The notes: generated from the sequence alone by a model not told the origin. DNA of 64,000 nt from Brevundimonas aveniformis DSM 17977 (GCF_000428765.1 NZ_AUAO01000001.1:496001-560000), one strand, 5' to 3'. Shown: positions 26,631 to 35,442, numbered from the stretch's first letter. Translations and numbers: made by a program.

Positions 26631-27332
26631 GTGTTCGATCCCAACCTCGTCTGGCCGTTTGTCTGGCCGATTGCGGCCGCCATGATCACCGGCGGGCTCA
26701 TCGGCGCCGAGCGCACCTACAACGGCCATCCGGCGGGTTTCCGCACCCACATCCTCGTCGCCCTGGCCTCCTGCATCCTGATGCTGGCGGCCATGCATCA
26801 GAACAGCTGGGCTTTTATGGCCCTGCCGGGGCAAACCATCGTCATCGACCCCACGCGCATGTCGCACGGCATTCTGACCGGCATCGGTTTCCTGTGTGCG
26901 GGCGTGATCTTCCGCAAGGGCTTTTCGGTTCATGGCCTGACGACAGCGGCGTCGCTGTGGATCACCTCAGCCATCGGGGTGCTGTTCGGGGTGGGGATGC
27001 TCGAATTGGCCCTGATCGCGGCGTTCGCGACCCTGGCGGTTCTGGCGGTGCTGCGACTGGTGGACGCACGCCTGCCCCAGGTGGCCACCGTCGACATTGA
27101 AATGCGCTGGGTCGGCAAGGCCGCCCCGGATGAGCCGGCGCTCCGGGCCCTCATGGCCGAGTTCGGACTCAAGACCCTGCGGATCGGTCACGAGGTTTCA
27201 GACGGTGACCGCTGGCACGACCTGACCGTCAAGGTGCGCGGTCAGGCTCCCCTGAAGGTCGGCCCTTTGCTGGAGCGGCTGAAGGGTGACCGGAACCTGC
27301 ACGGGTTCTCGATCACCCCTCACGACGACTGA
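26631..27332 (+). CDS. MgtC/SapB-family membrane protein
   Basis: This 233-residue protein starts with GTG. The N-terminal part holds the MgtC domain with about five membrane segments: MITGGLIGAER, GHPAGFRTHILVALASC, GILTGIGFLCAGVIFRKG and TTAASLWITSAIGVLFGVGM are the standard conserved stretches. The C-terminal ~80 residues (from about 150) form a soluble ACT-like domain. MgtC affects Mg2+ starvation survival and inhibits ATP synthase in pathogens; free-living bacteria also have this family with unclear roles. Its stop is 2 bases from the convergent peptide transporter gene. Confidence 0.9.
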   Translation: MFDPNLVWPFVWPIAAAMITGGLIGAERTYNGHPAGFRTHILVALASCILMLAAMHQNSWAFMALPGQTIVIDPTRMSHGILTGIGFLCAGVIFRKGFSVHGLTTAASLWITSAIGVLFGVGMLELALIAAFATLAVLAVLRLVDARLPQVATVDIEMRWVGKAAPDEPALRALMAEFGLKTLRIGHEVSDGDRWHDLTVKVRGQAPLKVGPLLERLKGDRNLHGFSITPHDD

Positions 27333-27334
27333 GG

Positions 27335-29056
27335 TTACTTCACCCCGGCCATCATCCGCTTGAGGATCGGCGTGCCCAGCAGCAGCACGGCGCCGACGCC
27401 GACCGCAACCCAGCCCCACATGTTGTAGACTTGGCCATAGGTGGCCAGGGCCTGGGCCGGATTGGTCACCACGCCGCCGACCGTCTCGGTCGCCGTCATG
27501 CCGGCCACTACGCCGCCCAGGGCATGAGCCAGGGACGAGGACAGGAACCACACGCCCATCATCACCCCGATCACCTTGGGTGCCGACAGCTTGGTGATCA
27601 TCGACAGGCCGATGGGCGAAATCATCAGCTCGGCGATGGTGTGCAGCACATAGGTCAGGGCCAGCCACAGGAAGGCGATCTTGAACAGGGAATCGGCCTG
27701 CGTCGTCGTCGCCCAGGCCAGCATCACGAAGCTGAGGCCCATGATGATCAGCGCCATCGAGAATTTGAACGGCGTCGACGGCTCGGCGTTCCGCGCCGCC
27801 AGGGTCTGCCACAGGATGGCAAAGATCGGCCCCAGGATCACGATCATCAGCGGATTGACGATGTTGGACTGGGCCGCATTCATGAAGCTCGGCATGTTCA
27901 CCGAGTTCTGCGCCATCAGCGTCAGCGACGACCCGGCCTGTTCGAACAGCATCCAGAACAGAACCGAGAAGATGCACAGCACCAGGGCCGCCAGCATCCG
28001 GCTACGCACCTCGCCCTTGAGGAAGAACGCCGACCAGATCAGCATCCCCAGGAAGATCATCGGCCCCAGCCAGCTCAGGCCGGTCTCGACCAGCTGGTGA
28101 CGCTGCAGCAGCAGCCACACCGGAATGATGGTGACGATCCCGCCGATCCACAGGGCCGCCTCCATCGGGATGCCGAGGAACTTGGCCCCGGTCGCCTCGG
28201 GCGGCGGCCCGGCTTTGCCCTCGAGCCAAGGTTGGCCGACCTGGAAGACAATCAGGCCCAGCAGCATCCCGATGCCGGCCAGGCCGAATCCATAGGCCCA
28301 GCCGTATGTCAGGCCGATCCAGCCGCAGAGGATCTTGGCCAGGAGCGAGCCCAGGTTGATCCCGACATAGAACCAGGTGAACCCGGCATCGCGTCGCTGA
28401 TCGCCCTTTTCGTACAGGGCACCGACGACATTGGAGATGTTGGCCTTGAGGAAGCCGACGCCGACCACGATCAGGGCCATGGCGAACAGGACCGTGCTCT
28501 CGCCGGTGATATCACGCACGACCCGTTGCTCGATCTGATCGTGCGGCGTCAGGGCCGGGAGCGGCGACTGCGGCCCGCCCTCGGACGCAAGACCCTCGGC
28601 GGTGAATTCGATCGGCGTGCGCTGGCCGTCGGCGCTGATGGCGAACTGCTGGCGGTTCGCATCCCGGCCGACCGTCTCGACCTGGTATTCCTGGCCGGAG
28701 ACGGTGATGAACTGCTGTCCGCCGGAGCCTTCGAAGGCCATGGCGAAGTGACCGGCCACCAGGAACAAGGCACCGATGGTGACCGCCTTTCTCGCGCCCA
28801 ACCACTTATCGGCGATGGCTCCGCCGACGATCGGCAACAGATAGACCAGCGCCGCATAGGCCGCATAGGTGCCCGCCGCCTCGTCCTGGCTCATCAGGAA
28901 GTGCTGGACCAGGAACAGGACCAGCAGCGCCCGCATGCCATAGTAGGAGAACCGCTCCCACATCTCGGCAAAGAACAGCACCACCAGTCCGCGCGGGTGA
29001 CCGAAAATGGTCTTGCCGCCGCCACCGCCCTCAGTCGTCGGGGTTACATCCGTCAC
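27335..29056 (-). CDS. POT-family proton-coupled oligopeptide transporter
   Basis: This is a 573-residue MFS transporter for di- and tripeptides. The N-terminal FFAEMWERFSYYGMRALLVLF carries the conserved E-x-x-ER-x-x-YY motif, and FTWFYVGINLGSLLAKI is the second POT signature. Fourteen or so membrane segments are visible. An insert of about 80 residues after the third segment (roughly residues 110-190, with TVSGQEYQVETVGRD and EQRVVRDIT) is hydrophilic and probably periplasmic; it is not found in E. coli DtpA-type proteins. Peptide uptake suits the window's exported peptidases, but this is only a suggestion. Confidence 0.92.
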   Translation of the reverse strand: MTDVTPTTEGGGGGKTIFGHPRGLVVLFFAEMWERFSYYGMRALLVLFLVQHFLMSQDEAAGTYAAYAALVYLLPIVGGAIADKWLGARKAVTIGALFLVAGHFAMAFEGSGGQQFITVSGQEYQVETVGRDANRQQFAISADGQRTPIEFTAEGLASEGGPQSPLPALTPHDQIEQRVVRDITGESTVLFAMALIVVGVGFLKANISNVVGALYEKGDQRRDAGFTWFYVGINLGSLLAKILCGWIGLTYGWAYGFGLAGIGMLLGLIVFQVGQPWLEGKAGPPPEATGAKFLGIPMEAALWIGGIVTIIPVWLLLQRHQLVETGLSWLGPMIFLGMLIWSAFFLKGEVRSRMLAALVLCIFSVLFWMLFEQAGSSLTLMAQNSVNMPSFMNAAQSNIVNPLMIVILGPIFAILWQTLAARNAEPSTPFKFSMALIIMGLSFVMLAWATTTQADSLFKIAFLWLALTYVLHTIAELMISPIGLSMITKLSAPKVIGVMMGVWFLSSSLAHALGGVVAGMTATETVGGVVTNPAQALATYGQVYNMWGWVAVGVGAVLLLGTPILKRMMAGVK

Positions 29057-29125
29057 GCATTATCCTCCCAATCACAGGGCGGGCAATCGAGCGGATTAGA
29101 CGGGATTAGGCAAGCCTGAAGGGCG

Positions 29126-29554
29126 TCAGCTCTTGTCGGCCTTGTCCAGCGGAACGCCGTAAAGCTCCAACTTGTGACCGATCAGCTTGTAGCCGAGGCG
29201 CTCGGCGATGGCCTCTTTCATCTTTTCGATCTCGGCGTCGAAGAATTCCACGACCTCGCCCGAGCGGGTGTCGATCAGATGATCGTGGTGGTCATCACCG
29301 GCCTCTTCATAGCGGCTGCGACCGTCGCCGAAATCGTGGCGCTCGACTACACCGGCTTCTTCGAACAGTCGCACGGTTCGATAGACCGTGGCGATGGAGA
29401 TGTGCGGATCCTGGGCTGAGGCGCGGCGGTACAGCTCCTCAACATCGGGGTGGTCATCCGACAGCGACAACACCCGGGCGATGACCCGGCGCTGTTCGGT
29501 CATGCGCATTCCGCGCTCGATGCAGAGTTTTTCGATCCGATCCATGCCGTGCAC
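29126..29554 (-). CDS. fur: Ferric uptake regulator Fur
   Basis: This 142-residue metalloregulator controls iron uptake and storage. The N-terminal winged helix includes RMTEQRRVIARVLS and ISIATVYRTVRLFEEAGVVE (recognition helix). The dimerisation part has the metal-binding DDHHDHLIDTRSGEVVEF and EEAGDD segments. The C-terminal Cys-x-x-Cys pair of E. coli Fur is absent, as usual in alphaproteobacteria. It is the last gene of the nfuA-tsaB-rimI-fur run on the minus strand, so its transcript may be tied to Fe-S delivery and tRNA t6A genes. Confidence 0.95.
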   Translation of the reverse strand: MHGMDRIEKLCIERGMRMTEQRRVIARVLSLSDDHPDVEELYRRASAQDPHISIATVYRTVRLFEEAGVVERHDFGDGRSRYEEAGDDHHDHLIDTRSGEVVEFFDAEIEKMKEAIAERLGYKLIGHKLELYGVPLDKADKS

Positions 29555-29582
29555 GATAGGCGCGCCGCGCGACAGAAGAAAG

Positions 29583-29993
29583 TCAGTCGGCGAGGTTTCG
29601 CGCTAAAACCGCAGCGGACACACGCCGCCCGTCCGGTCGGGTGTAGTAGCCCGCCCGTAAGCCGACCTGATTGAACCCTGTCAGGCGGTAGAGTGCCAGA
29701 GCCGCTGTATTGTCTTCGGCGACCTCCAAGAATAGCTGGGTCGCGCCGTCAAGCCCCGCCTGGTGTACGGCACCTTCGACAAGAAGTCGGCCATAGCCCC
29801 GCCGACGAGCCTCGGGCCGCACCGCCAGCGTCAGGATTTCCGAATCGCCCGCGACCGTCCGGATCAGCACGAACCCGTCCGCGTCGCCCAGCACGGCCAC
29901 GCCGTCCTGCCCCAGCAGACTCGCAAACGCCGCCGCGTCCCACGGCTGCTCAAACGCCGTCGCATGGACCTCGGCCAGCAGGTCGGGCGTCAT
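29583..29993 (-). CDS. rimI: Ribosomal-protein-alanine N-acetyltransferase RimI
   Basis: This is a 136-residue GNAT acetyltransferase. The acetyl-CoA site RPEARRRGYGRLLVEGAV is the standard R/Q-x-x-G-x-G/A motif; LFLEVAEDNTAALALYRLTGF and VGLRAGYY are typical of RimI, which acetylates the N-terminus of ribosomal protein S18 in E. coli. It overlaps the tsaB stop by 4 bases. tsaB-rimI is a widespread gene pair. The length is a little short (RimI is usually about 145-150) because the N-terminal segment is compact. Confidence 0.92.
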   Translation of the reverse strand: MTPDLLAEVHATAFEQPWDAAAFASLLGQDGVAVLGDADGFVLIRTVAGDSEILTLAVRPEARRRGYGRLLVEGAVHQAGLDGATQLFLEVAEDNTAALALYRLTGFNQVGLRAGYYTRPDGRRVSAAVLARNLAD

Positions 29994-30625
29994 GGGTCGA
30001 TTCCACCGGGGAGTTTTGCGTCCGGTGCCCGCAGATAGATCGGTTCGGGCAGATGGTCGCCTGCGTCCGCCGCCATCGCCAGCCTTGCCAAAGCTGCAGG
30101 ATCACTCGCCGCCCGGGCCTCGATCCTGGCGTTTGGAAACAACCCTGCCGCCAGGACCGAGCCGGGACCGTCAACCCAGTCCACCATCGTCCCCACGCCC
30201 AGGTCGTCGATCCGTACGGCCTGAGACGGCCCGGTCGGGTTTTTCCCGTCAAAGCGCCGCGCATAGACCTGTCCTCGGCGGGCATCCACAATCACCAGAC
30301 CCCGCCCCTCACGCGGGGCTGAAGCGGCGATCGCCTCCAGACTGTCGAAACCTAGGACCGGGATGTCTCGTGCAAAGCCCACGCCCTTGGCGAAACTCAG
30401 CCCAACCCGAAGACCCGTGAACGAGCCCGGCCCCACTGTGACGGCGATCCGCGCGAGGTCATCAAAGTCCAACCCGCTCTCAGCCATCACTTCGGCGACC
30501 ATCGGGGCCAGCCGCTCCTGATGCCCTTGCTGCATCGCCTCAGTACAACTCGCCAGCACGGCGTCGCCGTCGGTCACCGCCGCCGAACACAGACCCAGCG
30601 CCGTATCGATCGCCAGAACCCGCAC
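29990..30625 (-). CDS. tsaB: tRNA t6A synthesis protein TsaB
   Basis: TsaB is the scaffold partner of TsaD/TsaE in threonylcarbamoyl transfer to A37 of ANN-decoding tRNAs. The ASKHA-like N-terminus VRVLAIDTALGLCSAAV and the AVTVGPGSFTGLRVGLSFAKG stretch are diagnostic. The start is set at GTG 30625 (211 residues); the frame continues to 30670, but that would extend into nfuA and add unrelated residues before VRVLAIDT. The GTG lies 7 bases after the nfuA stop. TsaD and TsaE are not in the window. Confidence 0.94.
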   Translation of the reverse strand: MRVLAIDTALGLCSAAVTDGDAVLASCTEAMQQGHQERLAPMVAEVMAESGLDFDDLARIAVTVGPGSFTGLRVGLSFAKGVGFARDIPVLGFDSLEAIAASAPREGRGLVIVDARRGQVYARRFDGKNPTGPSQAVRIDDLGVGTMVDWVDGPGSVLAAGLFPNARIEARAASDPAALARLAMAADAGDHLPEPIYLRAPDAKLPGGIDP

Positions 30626-30632
30626 GGCGATC

Positions 30633-31199
30633 TCAGGCTGCCTGCTCGACGCGCGTGACCTCGGGCACATAGTGGCGCATCATGTTCTCAACGCCCGCTT
30701 TCAGCGTCGCCGATGACGACGGGCAGCCCGCACAGGCCCCGCGCAGGACCAGCCATAGCACTCCCGTTTGCGGCTCGAACCGGTCAAACAGAATGTCGCC
30801 GCCGTCCTGGGCCACGGCGGGTCGAACGCGGCTGTCCAGCACATCTTTGATTTCCTGGACGATCTCGGCGGCCTCGCCTTCATACTCGGCATGATCCGAA
30901 GTTATCCCGCCGTCGCGCAGCAATGGCTGGCCCGACATGAAATGATCCATGATCGCCGCCAGAACGCCGGGCTTCATCTCGTCCCACGAGGGGGCGCTGA
31001 TCGCCCGCGTCACGCTGATGAAATCCTCGCCGAAGAAGACGCCCTCGACGCCTTCCAGCTGGAACAACCCCTCGGCCAGGGGCGAGGCCGTCGCCTCGTC
31101 GATGGTGCGGAACTCCACCGCCCCGCCCTCGGCCACGCGTCGACCGGGCAGGAATTTGAGGGCCTGTGGGTTGGGCGTCGGCTCAGTCTGAATAAACAT
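30633..31199 (-). CDS. nfuA: NfuA/Nfu-type Fe-S cluster scaffold or carrier
   Basis: This 188-residue protein has an N-terminal Nfu_N domain (MFIQTEPTPNPQALKFLPGR, with EGVFFGEDFISVT) and a C-terminal NifU-like domain. The latter ends in a GGDILFD segment and a CAGCPSSSATL motif, whose Cys-x-x-Cys binds a [4Fe-4S] cluster at the dimer interface. It is the alphaproteobacterial/mitochondrial form (Nfu1-like), not the degenerate A-type domain form of E. coli. It is the first gene of the nfuA-tsaB-rimI-fur run. Confidence 0.93.
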   Translation of the reverse strand: MFIQTEPTPNPQALKFLPGRRVAEGGAVEFRTIDEATASPLAEGLFQLEGVEGVFFGEDFISVTRAISAPSWDEMKPGVLAAIMDHFMSGQPLLRDGGITSDHAEYEGEAAEIVQEIKDVLDSRVRPAVAQDGGDILFDRFEPQTGVLWLVLRGACAGCPSSSATLKAGVENMMRHYVPEVTRVEQAA

Positions 31200-31242
31200 G
31201 GCGCTCAGATAGGCCCTTTGTCGCCCCGCCGAAAGTCCGGCC

Positions 31243-32931
31243 TCAGGTCTCGATAGAATCGAGATCCCGACCTTTTGTCTCCGGCAGGAAGAAGAAGGCC
31301 ACGACCGCCGCGATCAGGGTGAAGACCACCGTGTACCAAAGGCCGAAATAGATATCGCCCTTCCAGGCCACCAGGGCGAAGCTGGCCGCCGGCAAAAGGC
31401 CACCGACCCAGCCGGTGCCGATATTGTAGGGTAGGCTCATCGCCGTATAACGAATCCGCGTCGGGAACAGCTCGACCAGCGCCGCCGCCTGGGGGCCGTA
31501 CAACGCCGTCGCCGCCACGATGAAGACAAGCAACACCGCAAAGACCGTGGCCATGTCGATCTGGGTCGGATCCGCGGCTGCCGGATAGCCATGGGCGGTC
31601 AAGGCGGACGAGATGTCGGCGGCGACACGCGCCCGCGCCTCTGTTAGCTCATCGGGGGTCATCCCGGCTCCTTCGACGGAGTGGATGATCTGATCCCCGA
31701 TGACGACAAAGGCGGGGTCCGGGTTCATCAGCGTTGCACCGTTCGCGCCCCAATAGTCGGTATTCGCATAGGAGACGCCGGCGTTCGTCAGCACCTGCTT
31801 GGCGATGTCGCACGAGGTCGTAAAGGCGGCGCGGCCCACAGGATCGAACTGAACCGAACAGGTCGCCGGGTCGGCCACCACCGTCACCGGCGATTGCGCT
31901 TGAGCCGCCGCCAGGGCCGGGTTTCCGGCCTGGGTCATCAGGTGAAAGCCGGGGAACACCGCCAACAGCATCAGGATCATGCCGCCCAGCATGACCGGCT
32001 TGCGGCCGACCTTGTCCGACAGCCAGCCGAAAAAGACGTACAGGAACGCCGACACCACCGTGATCCCCAGGATCAGGGCGTCCACCGTCGCCGTGTCGAT
32101 CTTGAGGAACCGCTCCATGAAGAAGCGGCTGTAGAAATAGCCGCAGTACCAGACCGCCCCTTGGGCAAACATGATCCCGACCAGCGCCAGGAGCACCACC
32201 TTGAGGTTCTTCCAGGTCCCAAAGGCCTCCTTGTAGGGCGCGCGCGGGGCGTGGCTCTCGGCCTCCATCCGCTGATAGGCGGGGCTTTCGTTCAGCTTGA
32301 GCCGGATCCACAGCGAGATGGCCAGCAGGAAGGCCGAGAGCAGGAACGGAATCCGCCAGCCCCATTCGGCAAAGGCCTCGGTGCCCACGACCATGCGGGT
32401 GATCAGGATCACCCCCAGCGCCCCGATCAGGCCCAGCGCCGCCGTCGTCTGGATCCAGCCGGTCAGGAACCCCCGCTTCTCGCGCGGGGCGTGCTCAGCC
32501 ACATAGATGGCCGCCCCGCCGTATTCGCCGCCCAGGGCAAAGCCTTGCAGCACGCGCATGGTGATCAGCAGGATCGGTGCGATCACTCCGGCCTGTTCAA
32601 AGGTCGGCAGAAACCCGATGGCCACCGTCGCCACCCCCATCAGGGTGATGGTCACCAGAAAGGTCGTCTTGCGCCCGGTTCGGTCCCCGAACCAGCCGAA
32701 CACCAGGGCACCCAGCGGGCGCACCACGAACCCAACGCCGAAGGTGATCAGGGCCAGGATATAGCCCGTCGCAGCTCCGACCTCGGCATAGAAGTGCTGG
32801 GCGATAACACCGGCCAGCGAGCCGAAGATGAAGAAGTCGTACCACTCAAACGCCGTGCCGGCCGCCGATGCGCCCACGACGGTTTTCAGCGAAGGCGCTT
32901 CGCGCACAGGCGTTTCAATCTGGTCGGTCAC
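31243..32931 (-). CDS. MFS metabolite:H+ symporter (MHS family)
   Basis: This 562-residue transporter is in the MHS family (ShiA/KgtP-like). GTG 32931 has a GGGGAG site upstream and gives the standard N-terminus; the frame remains open to 33051 but that part is out of character. Family motifs are TAFEWYDFFIFGSLA, GPLGALVFGWFGDRTGRK-type residues, and GGEYGGAAIYVAEHAPREKRG. A large hydrophilic insert of about 120 residues (Ala-Gly-rich, with a Cys pair PATCSVQF...TSCD) sits between transmembrane segments 8 and 9, probably outside the membrane. The substrate is not predicted. Confidence 0.88.
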   Translation of the reverse strand: MTDQIETPVREAPSLKTVVGASAAGTAFEWYDFFIFGSLAGVIAQHFYAEVGAATGYILALITFGVGFVVRPLGALVFGWFGDRTGRKTTFLVTITLMGVATVAIGFLPTFEQAGVIAPILLITMRVLQGFALGGEYGGAAIYVAEHAPREKRGFLTGWIQTTAALGLIGALGVILITRMVVGTEAFAEWGWRIPFLLSAFLLAISLWIRLKLNESPAYQRMEAESHAPRAPYKEAFGTWKNLKVVLLALVGIMFAQGAVWYCGYFYSRFFMERFLKIDTATVDALILGITVVSAFLYVFFGWLSDKVGRKPVMLGGMILMLLAVFPGFHLMTQAGNPALAAAQAQSPVTVVADPATCSVQFDPVGRAAFTTSCDIAKQVLTNAGVSYANTDYWGANGATLMNPDPAFVVIGDQIIHSVEGAGMTPDELTEARARVAADISSALTAHGYPAAADPTQIDMATVFAVLLVFIVAATALYGPQAAALVELFPTRIRYTAMSLPYNIGTGWVGGLLPAASFALVAWKGDIYFGLWYTVVFTLIAAVVAFFFLPETKGRDLDSIET

Positions 32932-33080
32932 AGTCGTCTCCCCGCCGCCCGGTGTGGTCCCGAGGTCGGCTTCCCGCGCCTCGTATGGCAAGGGCGCGCC
33001 GGGGCGGCAAGACAGGAACGCCTTGATGGCGCCGCCTTCTCCGGCGCACACTCTCTGCCTGACCCGCGAGAGGACCGACG

Positions 33081-33467
33081 ATGCGCCCGATCCTGACCCT
33101 GCTTTGCCTGATCCTGGTGGCCTGCGCCCCGGCTGTCGCCCCGGCGACCGGCGTCAAGGACGGCGACGGCGGGCCGTCGACGGCCCCGGTGCAAAGCCCC
33201 CATGCCCTTGATGCCGGCCAGTGCGCCGCGGCGGGCGGAACCATGCGACCGGTCTGCATGATGGGCACGGTCCAGTGCGTCGTACCCTACGCGGACGCCG
33301 GTCGCACCTGCCGCGACGGCGACGACTGCCAGGGCGATTGCCGGGCCGAAACGATGGAGCCCCAGCGCGGTCCTGTCACCGGTCGCTGTCAGGCCAACAG
33401 CGATCCCTGCGGCTGCTACGCCAACGTCGAAGACGGACGCGTCGACGCCGCGCTCTGCGTCGACTGA
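33081..33467 (+). CDS. Cys-rich lipoprotein
   Basis: This 128-residue lipoprotein has a signal peptide MRPILTLLCLILVAC and lipobox LVAC (acylated Cys15). The mature part contains ten further Cys, an even number that suggests five disulfides: spaced as GQC, PVC, VQC, RTC, DDC, GDC, GRC, DPC, GC and ALC. No other motif is recognised. It is on the plus strand and convergent with the GST gene, 4 bases away. Secretion and lipidation follow directly from the N-terminus; function is unknown. Confidence 0.75.
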   Translation: MRPILTLLCLILVACAPAVAPATGVKDGDGGPSTAPVQSPHALDAGQCAAAGGTMRPVCMMGTVQCVVPYADAGRTCRDGDDCQGDCRAETMEPQRGPVTGRCQANSDPCGCYANVEDGRVDAALCVD

Positions 33468-33471
33468 CGGC

Positions 33472-34059
33472 TCAAGGGATCGGCAGCTCGGCCTGAACCT
33501 GCGCGATCCAGCGCCGCACCGCCGGGTGCCTGGACAGGTCAAAGCCGCCCTCGTGCGCGACCCGCGTATAGGCCACCAGGGCAACGTCCGCGACCGTCAG
33601 CCGCTCGCCGACCAGATAGGGCGACACTGTGAGCGCCGCCTCCATCCTGTCCAGCGCCGCCTCGCCGCGCTCGAACAGGCGCGCCTCGATCTGCTCGCGC
33701 GGCTTGCCCTGATACAGCATCTGGAACCGTGCCACGGCAACATAGGGCTCGTGGCTGTACTGTTCCCAGAACAGCCATTCCAGCATCCGCGCCCGGTCGT
33801 AGGCGTCGTCGGGAAATAGGTCGGTGCCCTCGGCGAAATGCAGCAGGATGGCGTTCGACTGCGCCAAGGCCCGCCCATCCTCGAACACCACCAACGGCAC
33901 CTGGCCAGCCGGATTGATCGCCAGAAAGGCGGGGGTCCGGGTCGCCCCGTCCATCACGTTTGTCTCAATCCAGTCGTAGTCCCGCGCCTGCCGGTCCAGC
34001 AACCATTTGACCTTCAGGCAGTTGCCCGATCGGCTGTCGCCGTAAACCGTCAGCCTCAC
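33472..34059 (-). CDS. Glutathione S-transferase family protein
   Basis: This 195-residue GST starts at GTG 34059, coupled to the upstream gene stop (GTGA). The thioredoxin-like N domain shows LTVYGDSRSGNCLKVKWLL (Ser near the start is the likely catalytic residue), NPAGQVPLVVFEDG with the cis-Pro, and ESNAIL-like AQSNAILLHFAEG. The C-terminal helical domain has YLVGERLTVADVALVAYTRV, the standard N-capping box. The substrate is not predictable. The extension to 34134 has no likely start and overlaps the next gene. Confidence 0.9.
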   Translation of the reverse strand: MRLTVYGDSRSGNCLKVKWLLDRQARDYDWIETNVMDGATRTPAFLAINPAGQVPLVVFEDGRALAQSNAILLHFAEGTDLFPDDAYDRARMLEWLFWEQYSHEPYVAVARFQMLYQGKPREQIEARLFERGEAALDRMEAALTVSPYLVGERLTVADVALVAYTRVAHEGGFDLSRHPAVRRWIAQVQAELPIP

Positions 34060-34739
34060 CGCCAGCCGCTCGCCGCTGCTTCTTGCGCCTGAGGATTGAC
34101 CGCCCTTGCAATCAGGCCCGACTGGGTGATCCACACCTCATAGCGCGCGCCGTCCGCCATCGGCATGGCCGCGCCCGACCCGTAGAGGGTGTCCACCGCC
34201 TCGCCGAGAATGTCGTACTGTCGGCCCAGGGCCCACAGATCGATCTGGTTTTCCTCCGTCGGCCGGAGGTCATAGGCGCTGCGCTGAGCGTTCAGCTCGT
34301 CTTCGGTGCGAATGTAGCGGCCCGACAGGCGATCCAGCTGGTACTGACTGTCCAGACCCAGGACATTGGCCCATGGCTTCCACCTGAGGACGCGCGCCTC
34401 GATCCGCCATTCGTCGCCATGGATGTCGTAGGTCTGCAAGGAGCCGCGTCGCTGCGAGGCGGTATCTGCCAACTCGAGATGGGCGGTGAAATGCTGGGGC
34501 CCGACCCGCTCCAGGCTGAGGGTTGCCACGGGCCGTTCATAGGTCAGGCGCGAATAGGTCTGAACATTCATGCCCGCCAGGGCCAGAAACCCGGCCGCCG
34601 CCCCGACGCCGGCCCCGCCGATCGTCCGCAACAGACCCGATACCGGGCGGCCGCCGAACAGGGCTCCCAAGCCGGCGAACAGGGTCACCACGCCGGCCAG
34701 ACCGATCACCGCCGGTAGAATCCACCACCACCAGACCAT
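34056..34739 (-). CDS. Hypothetical membrane protein with beta-rich C-terminus
   Basis: This 227-residue protein from ATG 34739 has a GGAG site before it. The N-terminus is MVWWWWILPAVIGLAG, the first of two closely spaced membrane segments (about 3-25 and 34-58, the second Gly/Ala-rich). A C-terminal beta-rich domain follows from about residue 60, with HGDEWRIEARVLRWKPWAN and YEVWITQSGLIARAVNP. Similar proteins are sometimes annotated as multidrug or cation efflux-associated, which I cannot support from the sequence. Its stop overlaps the GST start, so both form one operon. Confidence 0.65.
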   Translation of the reverse strand: MVWWWWILPAVIGLAGVVTLFAGLGALFGGRPVSGLLRTIGGAGVGAAAGFLALAGMNVQTYSRLTYERPVATLSLERVGPQHFTAHLELADTASQRRGSLQTYDIHGDEWRIEARVLRWKPWANVLGLDSQYQLDRLSGRYIRTEDELNAQRSAYDLRPTEENQIDLWALGRQYDILGEAVDTLYGSGAAMPMADGARYEVWITQSGLIARAVNPQAQEAAASGWR

Positions 34740-34927
34740 GCCTCGCACTCCAATACCTTCGTCCAGCGACAGACTAACCCAGAAATGGCCGTTGTCCTCC
34801 TGTCGTCCCCTGACCGGCGAAAGCCCGCGACACCTGGTCGCCTTTCTCTTGAGCCGGGGCGGGGCCATCTTTTGGCCCTGTCCTTGGATTTAGTCCGCCG
34901 CCCTTCAACGGATCGGGACCTTCCCAG

Positions 34928-35395
34928 ATGATGAACCTTGTTCCCCTCATGGGGCTGATTGGCGCGCTATTCAGCCTGCCGATGCCCGTCGCGGCCAATC
35001 TGGCTGATCGGGCCCCGCTGGCCGCCGCTCAGGTCCGCGAGCCGGACTGGCAGATGCGGGTCACCCTCTATCATCAGGGTGGCGGCGGGGCCGGCCCGCG
35101 TGATTCCCTCGGGTGTGCGCCGGTGGCCATGCGGACGGCCGCAGCCGACCGCTCCGTCGCCCCGCGCCGCAGCATTATCTTCATTCCCGATACGGTCGGC
35201 CTGCGTATGCCGAACGGCGAGACGCACGACGGCCTCTGGTATGTGTCGGATACCGGCCCGGCCATCCGTGGCCAGCGCATCGACCTGTTTACCGGCATGG
35301 GGCGTCGCTCCATGGACCCGATCATGCACCTGAATGTCCGCAACGTGGATGTCGTGCGCATGGGGTCGTTCACAGGGTGCCCGCCGCGCGACTGA
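34928..35395 (+). CDS. Exported 3D-domain protein
   Basis: This 155-residue exported protein starts with a signal peptide (two Met residues at the start; hydrophobic LVPLMGLIGALFSLPMPVAA). The C-terminal part holds a 3D domain: WYVSDTGPAIRGQRIDLFTG matches the D-x-G-x-x-I-x-G-x-x-I-D-L pattern whose Asp residues form the active site of MltA- and RpfB/YuiC-type lytic enzymes. A free-standing 3D domain of this size may act on peptidoglycan. Cys in DSLGCAP and in FTGCPP could form a disulfide. It is divergent from the preceding membrane-protein operon. Confidence 0.72.
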   Translation: MMNLVPLMGLIGALFSLPMPVAANLADRAPLAAAQVREPDWQMRVTLYHQGGGGAGPRDSLGCAPVAMRTAAADRSVAPRRSIIFIPDTVGLRMPNGETHDGLWYVSDTGPAIRGQRIDLFTGMGRRSMDPIMHLNVRNVDVVRMGSFTGCPPRD

Positions 35396-35442
35396 GTTGC
35401 GGGGGGCTAGCCATTTTCGCCCGGTGGCTTAAGACGCCCGCC

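Noticed and set aside
27431-29119. Long open frame opposite the POT transporter gene
   Set aside because: Gln/His/Arg-rich translation typical of an antisense shadow; the transporter frame is full length with signatures.
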